A stretch of 64,000 nt of DNA from Rosellinia necatrix (lineage: Eukaryota; Ascomycota; Sordariomycetes; Xylariales; Xylariaceae). Both the position numbers and the translations under genes were made by a program. The DNA is taken from the NCBI GenBank assembly GCA_021209875.1, contig JAGYVD010000002.1, positions 5,704,001 to 5,768,000 of the forward strand, read 5' to 3'. The notes under the pieces are model-generated. The model searched no databases and was not told the origin of the DNA. It saw nothing but the letters and a program-made list of their open reading frames with translations. Of this stretch, positions 45,304-55,944 are shown one piece after another. The stretch's first letter is position 1, and each line of letters opens with the position of its first letter.

Positions 45304-47024
45304 ATGGCGCCTTCAACCGCGACCGCACTACTCGCGGGCACTCTCGCCCTCCTGGGCCTCGCATCGACGGCGGCGCCGGCCGCGGCGGCCGCGCCGCCAC
45401 GCCAGCACGAGCGGGAGCCCCGACAGGCGGCGTGCGCGCCGGTGCCGTCGCCGTCCAAGTACCCGACGTGGTCGCAGCTGCCGCAGCAGTCGACGATGCC
45501 GGACCCGTTCCTGCCGCTCGCGTACACGACGACGGACAACGCGGGGGCGGGTGGGTCGGCGGCGGACTTCGCGAGGGACGTGATGAGCGGCAGGGGCAAG
45601 GGCCGGATCCAGACGCCCGAGGAGTGGTACCGATGCCGACAGCCCGAGATCATCCAGATGCTGCAGGAGTACCAGTGAGTGCAGACATTTCTCTCCCCCT
45701 TCCCCATCCCCCGGTCCCCCTCTCTCTCTCTCTCTCTATGATTGAAAGTTTTTCCAGTCTTAATCCTCGTTTGTTTTGCAGGTATGGCTACTATCCCGAC
45801 CACAGCCAGGAGACGGTCAAGGCGACGCGCAGCGGCACGACGGTCAGCATCGAGGTGACGGCGGGCGGGAGGACGGGGCGGTTCAGCGCGACGCTGGCGC
45901 TGCCGTCGGGCGCGTCCGCGTCCAGGCCCGCCCCCGCCGTCATCAACATCGGCGGCATGAGCAACCAGCCGTACCTGCAGGCCGGCATCGCCATCGTCGG
46001 CTTCGACTATACGCGGGTCGCCTCCGACAGCAACGCCAGGACGGGCGCCTTCTGGGACATCTATAGCGGCAGGGATATCGGTTAGTTTTTGTTGTTTTTT
46101 TTTTTTTGGCCCTTTTTTTTTTCCTTTCATTTTCTTTCCCCCCTCCTTCCCCACCACTTTCGTCACATGTCTTGAGTATTTCGTCGTCAAAAAAAAAAAA
46201 AAGAGAGCTAACCGGGGCATCTCTCGCACGACCAAAAGGCGCACTGACGGCGTGGGCGTGGGGATTCCACCGGACGCTGGACGCGCTGAACGCGACGGTG
46301 CCGGAGATCGACGCGCGGCGGGTCGGGGTGACGGGGTGCTCGCGGCTGGGGAAGGGGGCGCTGGCGGCGGGCCTGCTGGACCGGCGGGTGGCGCTGACGA
46401 TGCCGATGAGCTCCGGGGTGCAGGGGGCCGGGCCGTACCGGTACCACGGGCTGAGCGGGCAGGACGAGACGCTCGAGAACTCGAAGCAGGGCGCCCCCTG
46501 GTGGAGCGACGGCGCCCTCGGCACCTTCGTCGGCCATGCCGAGAACCTCCCCTACGACGCCCACACCATCGCCGCCGCCATCGCCCCGCGCGCCCTCGTC
46601 CTCGACCAGGGCACCGCCGACCAGTTCACCAACAGTAAGGGCACCGCCGTCATCGTCTACCCCGCCGCCAAGCGTGTCTATGACTTCCTCGGCGCCGGCG
46701 ACAAGATCGCCATGTCGGTCCGGAGCGGCGGGCATTGCGATATGAGTGGATTGTACGTCCCCCCTCGCCTCCCTTTTCCCCACCGGAGAGTTGCCGTCTC
46801 CGTCTCGCCACCCTCTCCTCCCCCTGACTGTTGAGTGGGCTACGATTTTAGACCGATAGACAAAGGCTGATGACCATATTCTGAGCAGCAACAGTATTCT
46901 GCCTTTCGTCACTCATATTCTCCAGAACACGACCTTGACGAAGAACTATGATGACCTAGGGAGCTACGGCTCACCTATGACGACCGCTTATCCCTGGGCG
47001 ACCGCAGTGCCGAAAGCAGCTTAG
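45304..47024 (+). CDS. CE15 glucuronoyl-esterase-like secreted enzyme
   Basis: Four exons, 45304-45674, 45782-46080, 46239-46752 and 46889-47024, encode 439 aa. CE15 enzymes cut the ester between lignin alcohols and 4-O-methylglucuronic acid of xylan, outside the cell. A long Ala-rich signal peptide is present (MAPSTATALLAGTLALLG...). The nucleophile is Ser about 258 in VTGCSRLGKGA, the CE15 signature, and the His lies in SGGHCDMSG near residue 393. At the site where Cip2 and StGE2 have the catalytic Glu (QESG), this protein reads MPMSSGVQG, so the usual acid is missing. An Asp in LVLDQGTADQF (about 345) is a possible substitute. The Trp/substrate segment APWWSDGALGTFVGHAENLP is present. Coding GC is very high. 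Intron 1 has a CT repeat, intron 2 an A-run. Activity is therefore less certain than family membership. Confidence 0.9.
45721..45737. repeat. (CT)n microsatellite in CE15 intron 1
   Basis: About eight CT units inside the first intron of the CE15 gene. Confidence 0.9.
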
Positions 47025-47257
47025 GGATAAATGCTCGCAGATGGGAAAGGAAATGCACTAGAGACGTTGGAAATTAGCAGATGTGACATTCAATCATTCT
47101 AGGCTAGTCCATCCACCATCCACCACCCTGCCTGAACGCCAATAATGCGTGAGCCCAAATCTGCGCGCTTAAACAAGGTGACGTATGTACATCCAAAATA
47201 GTAGATCTATGTGTCCGGGGTGGTCCGATTTTCAAAACAGAAATGAAAAACGCTCTT
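47025..47257. other. Short convergent gap
   Basis: About 230 bases between the convergent CE15 and ZIP genes; nothing seen. Confidence 0.5.
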
Positions 47258-47894
47258 CTAGGCAAAAGCGCCCACGAGAGCCATGAGCGTAGCACCGGCG
47301 AACACCGCCAGGCCCGCATTCCTCCTCTTCTTCCCCTTCAGCGTCCTGTAGCTCTTCTCGGTGAGGAAGTCCTCGGCTAGAAGCTGCACCAAGCCGGCGA
47401 ATAGTAGGAGGCCGCTAGAGACGGCATTCATGAAGCCCACCATCAAGAGGCCGGTTTGGCTCTTTGGGTCGTAAAGAGTATGGACACCTAGTCCAATTGC
47501 TTGTCCCAGGGGGGTGGTCACTCCATAGGCTAGTACCATAAGCCACGGGCGGATAGACGAACGAGGGAATTGTAGTGCCGCTATCCGCGAGCCCAGGGCC
47601 AACCCCTCGAACGTCTGATGAAAAGCGATTGCGATTAAGAAAATCACAAACGGTGGGCCGGTGGCAACCGATACGGCCATGCCAATGAAAACACTATGAA
47701 ACAAAATGCCGGCTTCAAGCAGCATGCACTGTAGCATTCGTCGTCTCTGTTCCTCAGGCGTGATCGGCTCCGGGGATAGCCCGGTCTCGGAAACCTGCCT
47801 CTGGTGCCCTTGGTGGGTCAGGGGCCGCGTGTGTTCGTTTGTAGTTGGATCGAGTTCGTTTAAGTTCAATTCTAAATCATCCTCGGCATCATCT

Positions 47895-47926
<32 letters not shown>

Positions 47927-48944
47927 GTCATCGTCATGTGCATTCTTGTTCGGGACGAAGAGCTCCTTTCCATTCTGTCGCGGCGGTACATTCGTAGGTG
48001 TTGTCTCGGGAAGCGGGGAGACGTCGGTCATCAGGCCGCGGCTCGCGCCTACATCGTCCAGAGCGATATCTGCTGGACGGTGGTTTGGTATCCTCTTCGC
48101 GGCGAATCCGCCGTTAGCTTGGACCTTGAGATCCATTCCGTCTTCGGAGGCGCCATCTTCCGAATCCCAGCCATGGTGGTGTGCGTGCGAGTGCCCGGCG
48201 CCTCTCGTGGTCAGGTAGGATTCGAGCGTAACCACGGTCAAGGCAGATATCATGGCAACAAGGCCAGCGGTCGGTTGGTACCTCGAAGCGAAGAAGTCGG
48301 GCAGACATGGATCCGTGAGCGATACGAAGGCGGTCGGGAGGAGGTGGACGAAGGCCGTGGCTATCAGGACTCCGGTGCCGAAATGTTGGCTCAGGAAGAT
48401 GATGGTGTTCGCGCGACGGCTGCCCTTCGGGGAGGCCTGGCGAGAGAAAAGGGGAAAACCACAGGCTGGCCACGTAGGTCTGGTTAGTTCAAGATAACCA
48501 TGCATGCCCGCGCCCACGCCTCCAGAAACGGGGACGAGAAGAAGCATAGAAAACCAATTCAAGACAATACAGGACAGGACAATACAGGACAGGATAATAC
48601 AGGACAGGACAGGACAGGACAGGGTCTTTAAAATCATACCTAGTGTGCTGAGGGTGAGGATAAGAAAGAGGGCGAAGACGTGTAGGGGTGTATCGTATGC
48701 GCCTTTGTCGCCAGAACCGCAGGCGGGCTTCTCGGGGACGCTATTCTCGTTCTGCCGTCTCGCTAACTCGGCTCGCAGGATATCACTCGGGATCGATGAC
48801 CACGAGACATCTGTTCAAATCGGATAAGCTAGTGTCTTGTGCGGCCGTCGTCAACGCGACCGTCGATGCCGTCGAGAGAGCGAAGCGCATCCATCGTAGT
48901 GGTAGATACCTACCGTGCGGAAGATCGGGTGGTCCCATGGCCAT
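47258..48944 (-). CDS. ZIP-family zinc/iron transporter
   Basis: Three exons, 48944-48914, 48810-48640 and 48465-47258, encode 469 aa. ZIP proteins carry zinc or other divalent metals into the cytosol. N-terminal residues MAMGPPDLPHDVSWSS lead to the first helix (HVFALFLILTLSTLACGFPLF). Helix 2-3 contains QHFGTGVLIATAFVHLLPTA. The metal-site helices are LLEAGILFHSVFIGMAVSV and AFHQTFEGLALGSR (the conserved His and Glu pairs). The cytosolic loop between helices 3 and 4 is unusually long, with a His cluster (HSHAHHHG) and an acidic run of about 25 Asp/Glu with few other residues. The His cluster is typical for metal sensing; the acidic run is not universal. Intron 2 holds a GGACA repeat. The assignment is firm; metal preference is not. 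Confidence 0.93.
48562..48623. repeat. GGACA-type minisatellite in ZIP intron 2
   Basis: Alternating ACAGGACAGGACAATAC units lying wholly inside the second intron of the ZIP gene, about 62 bases. Confidence 0.9.
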
Positions 48945-49647
48945 GGCCACGAATGTAGTCAAGCCACGTTAGATTATACAAGGCAAATGATGGGAGTAAA
49001 CACCATCATCACAGTTTGACGGCCTCTGATGCGGATACGGTACGAAGGCGTCGAACGTCTCCTGTCGGTTTTGGGGGGAAGAGGACAACACGTTTGTGTT
49101 CAACTGAAACGGGAGGGAATGGAAGGATGCATGTCATAGTGCGATGCCATGTCGATGTAACTAGTGCTTAAAGTGTGCCACAAGGTGCTTAATTTGGAAT
49201 AGTTATACCCTAGGCCATTCCCAGTTAGGCTGTGTGTTACTTTACCTGGTACAGGATACAGGATACAGTAATGAAACATGGTGGGTTAGGTACCCCTAGG
49301 TACCTGTTAACGGCACCTGCATCCGCCCGCATCAGGTAACCTGCTAAAGTACCTACCTAACCTCGGCGAGTCAGCACCTTCTATCTATCTATCTATCTAT
49401 AGAGCACGAAATACCATCATCACCACTTCACCTTTACACATCGTTTATCATAGTCGCGTTCAATCCCCATCAGCTCAACACCGGAGCACGTTATCCTGTT
49501 TATGGCTTGATAAATCGTATATTGATGACCGTGACGATTATGCACCTACAATATTGTGAGATCCATCGTACCTGCAACAGCCGCCGTTCCGCCGCCCTCG
49601 CAACACAGGACAGGCACGTACTGACCTTCTTCCATCGCCCCTTCATG
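48945..49647. other. Intergenic, ZIP promoter side
   Basis: About 700 bases with no gene. It contains AGGT/ACCT-rich words (49284-49305 and 49335-49365) and a (CTAT)n repeat (49380-49400). Confidence 0.6.
49380..49400. repeat. (CTAT)n microsatellite
   Basis: Five CTAT units, ending at TATAG. Confidence 0.9.
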
Positions 49648-50030
49648 TCAGCTCCAGTGGACCGGATCAACAGTAGTGCCCCGGAGTAGTGTCTGGCCAT
49701 CGGAAAACCTTGGCATGATGCCCAAGAAACACCAGACGCATCGCCTGATCTGCACCCCCCGCACCAAGAAGTATCTCTCATGCAGCAGCCGTCCGCAGTG
49801 GCCCAGGACCGCGTTGTGGGCGGTGGGCGGGATATAGCAGACCTTGTAGTTGGCCACCGCGCCGCTCGTGCCCCAGGTCCGGCGGCAGCACGCACGACAG
49901 ACCACCCCCAGCTGCCCGGGCCCGTCGTAGAGGCTGAACTCCCCTTGCGGCTTGTCCTGTCTACATCGGGGGCAGTAGTATTCCCCTTCTTGTCGTGCTT
50001 TTGCAGGTATCGGTTGTCAGCAGACACCGC
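49648..50030 (-). pseudogene. Cysteine-rich zinc-ribbon-like gene with one frameshift
   Basis: On the minus strand two adjacent frames together give one coherent protein. The upstream frame reads VSADNRYLQKHDKKG; after a run of four G (49983-49986, minus strand) the next frame continues EYYCPRCRQDKPQGEFSLYD and goes on to RFSDGQTLLRGTTVDPVHWS, stop 49648-49650. The downstream frame has about nine cysteines, many in CxxC pairs (CPRC, CRACC, CVWC), suggesting structural zinc. No ATG is found in the downstream frame after its upstream TGA, so either one G is missing (mutation or sequence error) or a splice I cannot see bridges the frames. A donor/acceptor pair upstream (CAATG/GTAGCA to TTCCCAG near 50028) could supply a 5' exon. 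The family is not recognised. It is called a pseudogene provisionally. Confidence 0.45.
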
Positions 50031-50241
50031 CCATACTGGGAAGGGAAGGGAATGCTAAGTAATTGCTACCATTGTTATTATTATCATAATCATCATCGCC
50101 GTTATGATGTATGAATATGATTATAATAAACCCCCGTCCTGCCCGTGACGCCTCTGGCATTCCCGGGGACATCAGGGTCGGGATTTGGGTAACTTTCCCA
50201 TTTAGATAGGATAAGAGAGTCTTCTAAGAGAATACGAAATA

Positions 50242-50721
50242 CTAACACGGTATCGGCTTGTAGGAATACTGGTCTCTCTGCCATTCGGCGTCGGGATCAT
50301 ATGACTGCTTCCTCCGGTTCTCGTCGGTAACTCTTGACTGCCCGTAGACCTGTTCCGACTCGTCTATCTCCCCCGGCTCCAGTCCCACATCCCCTTCTGT
50401 TTGGAAGTGCCGGGCAAATTGCTCTCTGACAGCGGGGAGTCGCGGCGTGCTTATCATGGGGATGAGTATAGGATTCACTAGAATCGGCGGCCGTTCTCGG
50501 TTAGTTCCCGATATAGTTGTGAACCGAATGGTATAACCGTCCCGTTGACTCGGAGCAACCACTTGCTCATCTGGGTGGCTAGTATGAGACCCAGATCTAG
50601 AATGATGCCCCAGCGCATTTGTGGTGCTTGCCCGCCGGTATTTGACACTGGAGCTCGGGCTGGAGGTTTTTTCGGAACCGTAGTGAGAGGCAGGTTCCCG
50701 CTCCTTTCCTCTTCTATTCAT
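50242..50721 (-). CDS. Unrecognised 159-aa hydrophilic protein
   Basis: Single open frame starting at the first true ATG (MNRRGKEREPASHYGSEK). It is Ser/Arg/Pro-rich at the N-terminus (SSPSSSVKYRRASTT), then has a more ordered-looking segment DGYTIRFTTISGTNRERPP and ILVNPILIPMISTPRLPAVR, and ends with an acidic-aromatic tail (DPDAEWQRDQYSYKPIPC). No signal peptide, membrane segment or known domain. The frame continues 19 codons upstream to a TTG, but no ATG precedes it. It could be a genuine small intrinsically disordered protein. Support is length and composition only. Confidence 0.45.
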   Translation of the reverse strand: MNRRGKEREPASHYGSEKTSSPSSSVKYRRASTTNALGHHSRSGSHTSHPDEQVVAPSQRDGYTIRFTTISGTNRERPPILVNPILIPMISTPRLPAVREQFARHFQTEGDVGLEPGEIDESEQVYGQSRVTDENRRKQSYDPDAEWQRDQYSYKPIPC

Positions 50722-53212
50722 GTTTTGACGAACAGCAAATACCTTGCCAAGTATCGATATGGTATAGGGTTTCGACAACCAAGGGAGAAGCGGAAATAGA
50801 CGCTTGGGTGGTATTTTTTATTTAAGCTTGTTGTCGGAGTATGGTGTAACGGACAGGTTGGTTGAAATGAAAAAAGTGAAATCAAAAGGGGTAAATGATC
50901 GAAGACTCCCGGCGTGGATCATCGGAGCGGATACGGATAGGGCTATATATAAAGTACGAGACTGAGAAGAAGCACCCCTTGGTCCTAACTGCCCACTAAT
51001 CACGATAGACAATGTCAGCTACCTTTAGCCTACGCGGCTTCTCAGATACGTTACAAATCGATCGGGTTTGACGACTAACTAAATCACACGACACAGGTCT
51101 CAGAAACAAGTGGCTGTTACAGGGATCGGGAAGGGTTCCATCAAATCCCCAGCGCATCCTTGCTTCCATACACACAGGACAGATGAAGATGAAATCGCAT
51201 ACGCTTCGTATATAACGCGCTCTATTAAGTCAGCACGCAAAGTCTCCCGTGGGTGCCTAAAAGGTCGTGGAGTATGTTTCCATCGAACAGATTCTCTAGA
51301 AATTATCCACGCCACACATTTTTCTAACGTTGCTCAACTCTAATAGCCACGCCTTATGATCTATAGCCGCCTTTATGACAAGAGTAGATATCGGAGTATT
51401 TTTCGTCCCTAAGAAGGAAGGCAATTTATTCACGTCTGTAATTCATCCTCGGCGTATATCCGGACCACGATCGGCGCCCTCTCCATCGGGTTTATACGGC
51501 GATGGTGATATTATGTGCCGGATTTGACAGTCTCAGATCGGACAATTAGCCAGTTTGGGTTGTAGTAGAACCAAGCCTTGTACTCCAAAAGTTTCATAAC
51601 AAAAGTAAGGGAAGTCTCTCGGTCATAAGAATAGAGGTTAGGTCGCGGGGTAAATATCCAGACAATGCCAATGAAAACACTTGGTCCCGTTAGACACGGC
51701 TTGTTAAATCATGTGAGCGTAAACTACTTGTTTAATTCATCCAGCTTCATGTAACGAGGACTGAAGATAGTGGTGTCGGGTTGTAGGTCTTCTCGAAATA
51801 GATGGCTATTCTAGGGATGGGATGCAGCATTAGCTGACAAGACAAGGGTATTCCTTCTTCACGGCATATTCAACCACTTTGTGCATGGGGCACAGTATGA
51901 ACAGGTGACATGGTTTTGGCCAATGTGAGTGTTCGCGACATAGCCGTAGGGCTCAGCTTCCATAGCCTAACCGCCCAATCTGAACTCAGAGGCTAACTAG
52001 ACAGCATATGATAACGCTGCCTAGGTGCTGCTGATTGGGCTATAGTTGGATTTGTGTTTGACATATAAGCCTCATTTTACGTGGCAAACAGAACGCCTCC
52101 TTTTTGTATAGTATCGAGAGATGGTTAGTGCTAAACTGAGGGGCGACTTTGATTTAACCTTATATGTCTAGTCTATTCTCGCTCTTACCTAGTCCCTTGA
52201 ATGTCAACATGGTTGTGCAATGTTGTGGGTTAGTACCGTAGGAAATTGTTTGTTCCATGTTGATTTAATATCGTGCGCGTGACAAGTTGGCCGAAAGAAA
52301 AAAACGTTTCTGGAGCTACAAGTGAAGGCCGAGTCGAGGATATGATTATGCTGACAACGAAGTACCTACTAGCAAGGTGTGATCCTCGCGGCAAGATAGT
52401 TCGCTGTATTTTCTATGTTTATAGGTAGTGTTTGACCACGTGTATAGAAAATGCTAGTTCTAAGACCCCTGTTTGAAGCTATCCTCAGCACTTCCAAGGT
52501 AGTACGGGCTACAGGTTCTAGTGAATTTGTGCTTGGCGCGGATATACTATTGATGGACCCAACGCTAACCATGGGACATGGCATGACGACTCAACGTCAC
52601 CAGCTCGTAGTTCTAGATCCCATCACCAATGGATGATATCGCTTTCAACCTCTGACTCCAATTTTGTGTTGTCTGGCTTGTCGTTTTGATCTATCTCCGA
52701 AACCCTGTATGGCAGCCTAAAGGTAGTGGCTAAGAACGTGCTAATAGTCGGCCGTTTGCGCTTGTGTTTGCTCTGACGCGGTGGCGGTTTCGATTTAGGC
52801 GCGGGCTTATGGGCTTAAACACATGTTCCTAGAAAGGAAGCGATAGCCTAACCGGGCCTTACAAAGAACAAAAAAGGTACGAGAGGTGGAAATATCTCGC
52901 AGGCAGGGGGTTTCAATGATGATAATAACAGCATATGAATCTTCAGGGTCATCGAGCCGCTAAGATGCTTGTGTTGGAATAAATACACCATCAACTTTGG
53001 CTTTGGATTATTGGTTTACCACACTAGGCCGGCAAATATATATATGTACAAAGTTATATTATTTTAAGAACAAAGGTATATCTGGAAACTAGCAGGAATG
53101 ACCAAATTTCGGGTATGTTACTCTAATCTTTACCCTCATATTCGTCCCTTCGGAAGTTGTGAGGTCTTATTTTCTCACGCCTGTGTACAAAGGAAGTATT
53201 AACGAAATCAGT
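50722..53212. other. Long gene-free region
   Basis: 2.5 kb with no supportable gene on either strand. Small open frames (51110-51343, 52451-52636) have no protein-like signature. A TATATATAAAG word lies near 50945 on the plus strand without a gene behind it. Confidence 0.5.
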
Positions 53213-54377
53213 ATGGCAACAAGATGGACCCAGGGTCTTGCGCCTTCCCAATGGAAAGAAGAGAGAGGAGCTGGTGAAGGTTCGACCGCGGCGGGCTCCT
53301 ACGGCCGGGAAGTGGACGCGGCCAGTCGACGAATCAAACAATACCTTCTGGAAAGGGTACCGGCGTTTCAAGCCTTAACCGAGATACGAGAGGAAGTAAG
53401 TTTGCCATATATAATAACGCCGATTCCGAGAATTCGGATGCCGACCCTTGACAAAAAAAAAAAAAATAGGGGTGGAAGCGCTTAGAGGGCGACCGGTACT
53501 TCGCAAGGCAGCGACAGAACGCCGATGCCACCAGCGACAAGAATGACGAATTCTTTTTCAAGATGATGAAGAACATCGGGCGGGAAATCCATCGCGCCAC
53601 CCGGCGTTTTTTCACATTACCGCGGCCACTTCAGGCAGCCGCCCGAGGGTGCTCGACTTGTGTCTGGGCGCCCGGCGGCTTCACGTCGATCGCGACGCAG
53701 TCACAGCCCCGACGCGCACGTTCGCGCCTTCAGTCTCCCGCGCCCGGACGGGGCGGGTACAAGGTCCGCATCAGGCCCGATGCGAACAATCGCCATCGAT
53801 TTGCTCGACGTCAACATGCTCGCGGGCGACATGGGCGCCGACGCGATCCCGCCAGCCCACCCTGACGCCGACAACTTCCTCCCCCGGAGGCTCCGCCCGG
53901 GCGACGACGCCTTCGACCTGGTGATCTGCGACGGGCAGGCGCTTAGGACGCCCCCCCTCCCGGGCGCCCTACCGAGGGGCGCGCACGAGGCGGCCCGGCT
54001 GGACCTCGCGCAGCTGGCCGTGGGCCTCGGCAGCGTCCGGCGCGGCGGGACGATGCTGGTGCTCATGCACAAGGGTCGAGAGCTGGCGGTCCGTCCTGGT
54101 CCTGCGCGCCTTTCTGCCGGTTCTCGGACGTGCGGGTCTTCAAAGCCCCGGGTCGCCCACGCGAAGCGCTCCTCGTGCTACATGGTGGCCTCGGACGTCT
54201 AGCCGCAGCGCGCGAGGAGGCCCGCCGGGCGGTCGATACGTGGAAGCGGCTCTGGAGGGCCGCCACGTTCGGCTCGGACGCGGAGTACGACGATCTATCG
54301 CGCGCGCTTGTGCGCCCGACGTCGAACAGGTCCTCGAAGACTTCGGTCCGACGCTGATAAGCCTTGGGGGGGGGTGA
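53213..54377 (+). pseudogene. FtsJ-like (RrmJ-type) methyltransferase, multiply frameshifted
   Basis: Two-exon gene of the fungal FtsJ-like SAM-dependent methyltransferase family. Exon 1, 53213-53395, reads MATRWTQGLAPSQWKEERG; exon 2 starts at 53470 with GWKRLEGDRYFARQRQ. The SAM-binding motif is split: VLDLCLG in one frame, APGGFTS in another (about 53647-53690). The following blocks HVRAFSLPRPDGAG and IAIDLLDVNMLAGDMGAD, then FDLVICDGQALRT and GGTMLVLMHKG (about 53720-54080), are in a third frame. After that FSDVRVFKAPG, HAKRSSCYMVASDV, EEARRAVDTWKRLWRAATFG and DVEQVLEDFGPTLISLG alternate between frames. At least five single-base shifts are required and no long frame survives. The order of blocks is complete, so the gene is recent decay or badly sequenced. 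GC-rich island. Confidence 0.7.
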
Positions 54378-55944
54378 GGTGTGGGAGATCCAGGCGAGCG
54401 CTCTCTCCACAGCACCATTTCTTAGGCCGCAATTGAAGCCTCATCCTTCGCCGAGCGGTGCAGTGACTAGGTAGCTGTGTAGCGAGGTGACGAAATGAGT
54501 TGCCTCGTGGAGGTTGAGGGGCTAGTGCTTGGTCCTAGGAATTTGGCTTGGTTTATTAGGCGTTGGATAGATAAATCCTTGGGATATCAACAGTAGACTT
54601 ATTAACTAATGAGAGTGCGTCGAACTAACGACCTATACAATGACAACGTCTGTTGACACGATTCAGATCCAAGTCCGGTGTCGACCTTGTCTCTCGGCAT
54701 CGGTAATAAACTTAAAACAAACCGTCGCGTCCTTACAACTCGCCACGGCCACCAAGGGAGGCTGCAGAAGGGTGTTTCGCCAGTATAGGGTTGACACCTA
54801 TCTCGACTAGTCAGTCATACAGGCAGTTAGGTTGAATTCTTTTCGCTATCTAGATTTTCTTCTGTTCTAACAATATCTTGTGCCTAACCCCATATGTATA
54901 AGTATGCCCGTATTGACTAAGGACGTGGCTTGGATCGGGATGTCTTCTCTCGAGAGACCGTAATTACTAGTGTGTAGGTATCCTAGAGTCGGTGGAAGAG
55001 CCAACGGGGAACCCTGTTCAGGCAAGGGGGGGGAGTGGGTGCTAGAAGATCTGCATCTAACTTCCTAGTCGCGGATCTTTTACCCGCGCCATCCTGTACG
55101 GGCCCACCCGCCTTAAAATCCTGTGAGTATGTACCTGTATTTCTGTTTGTTGTCAGTCGTGATTCAGGGCTGATAGTTGCATTCACCCGCGTTGGGCTTG
55201 GCTGGATTTGGTTGAGCAGCCACCAAGCCACAGGTTAGCACGCGTTTAGATGTACACTATAAATCCACCTAACCGAGATGCGTTAGGTAGGTAATTTGTC
55301 TAGTAATTGCATCACTAAATTGATAAAACGTGCAGATGTTTCCATTCAAAGATAGTTATTGTACTTGTAATTGATTGGAACTTGTCTGGTTTTGGTATGA
55401 TATCATTTATGTAATCGAATATATATTTAGCCCCACCAGGCATATATAGCCTGAGCCTGTTGAACTCTGGTACGACTGGGGCAGATACCCGTAAATAGAT
55501 TCCGCGCTGGAGTCATGGCGTCATCTCTCGATGGCCGGGTCTGGGAAGATCACGTGTGTGCTGAAGGCCGTCAGCGAAGCGTGGCGATCGAAACTCGGGC
55601 ATATCAGACGCCTCTATCAATCAATGACCGGCTAACTACGCACTAATTCGGGGCGGGACTTGAACACCTAGACTGATGCGCTCAAACCCTTCAGAAGACC
55701 TCTGTATTGATCTCCTATTAAAAAGGGCAAACCTGTAGGTGTCCAACGATCGCAGATTGAAGCTGATATATAGAGACCTGTTAATCCTTTCTTGGGAATG
55801 AAATGCAAACTGACCATGACCATACTCCGGAAATACCCATCCGTCCCAATAAAATTCCGGCATGCCCTGGTATATCGATCAATGTAAAATAAAACCATAT
55901 TATGAAAGCCTCGGAAGGTAACGGATAGAAACCAGATCCACAGG
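54378..55944. other. Gene-free region
   Basis: About 1.6 kb with no supportable gene. A short tRNA-like string on the minus strand at about 55650-55690 is too degenerate to call. Confidence 0.5.

Noticed and set aside
45210..46912. Long antisense frames (45210-46244 and 46208-46912) over the CE15 gene
   Set aside because: They cross the exons and introns of a well-supported CE15 gene and show no family features.
47706..48218. 170-codon frame with a poly-Ser run
   Set aside because: It is the complement of the acidic loop of the ZIP transporter.
55640..55700. tRNA-like string on the minus strand (GTTTGAGCGC, then TTCAAGTCCCGC)
   Set aside because: The T-stem does not pair and no full cloverleaf or acceptor stem could be drawn.
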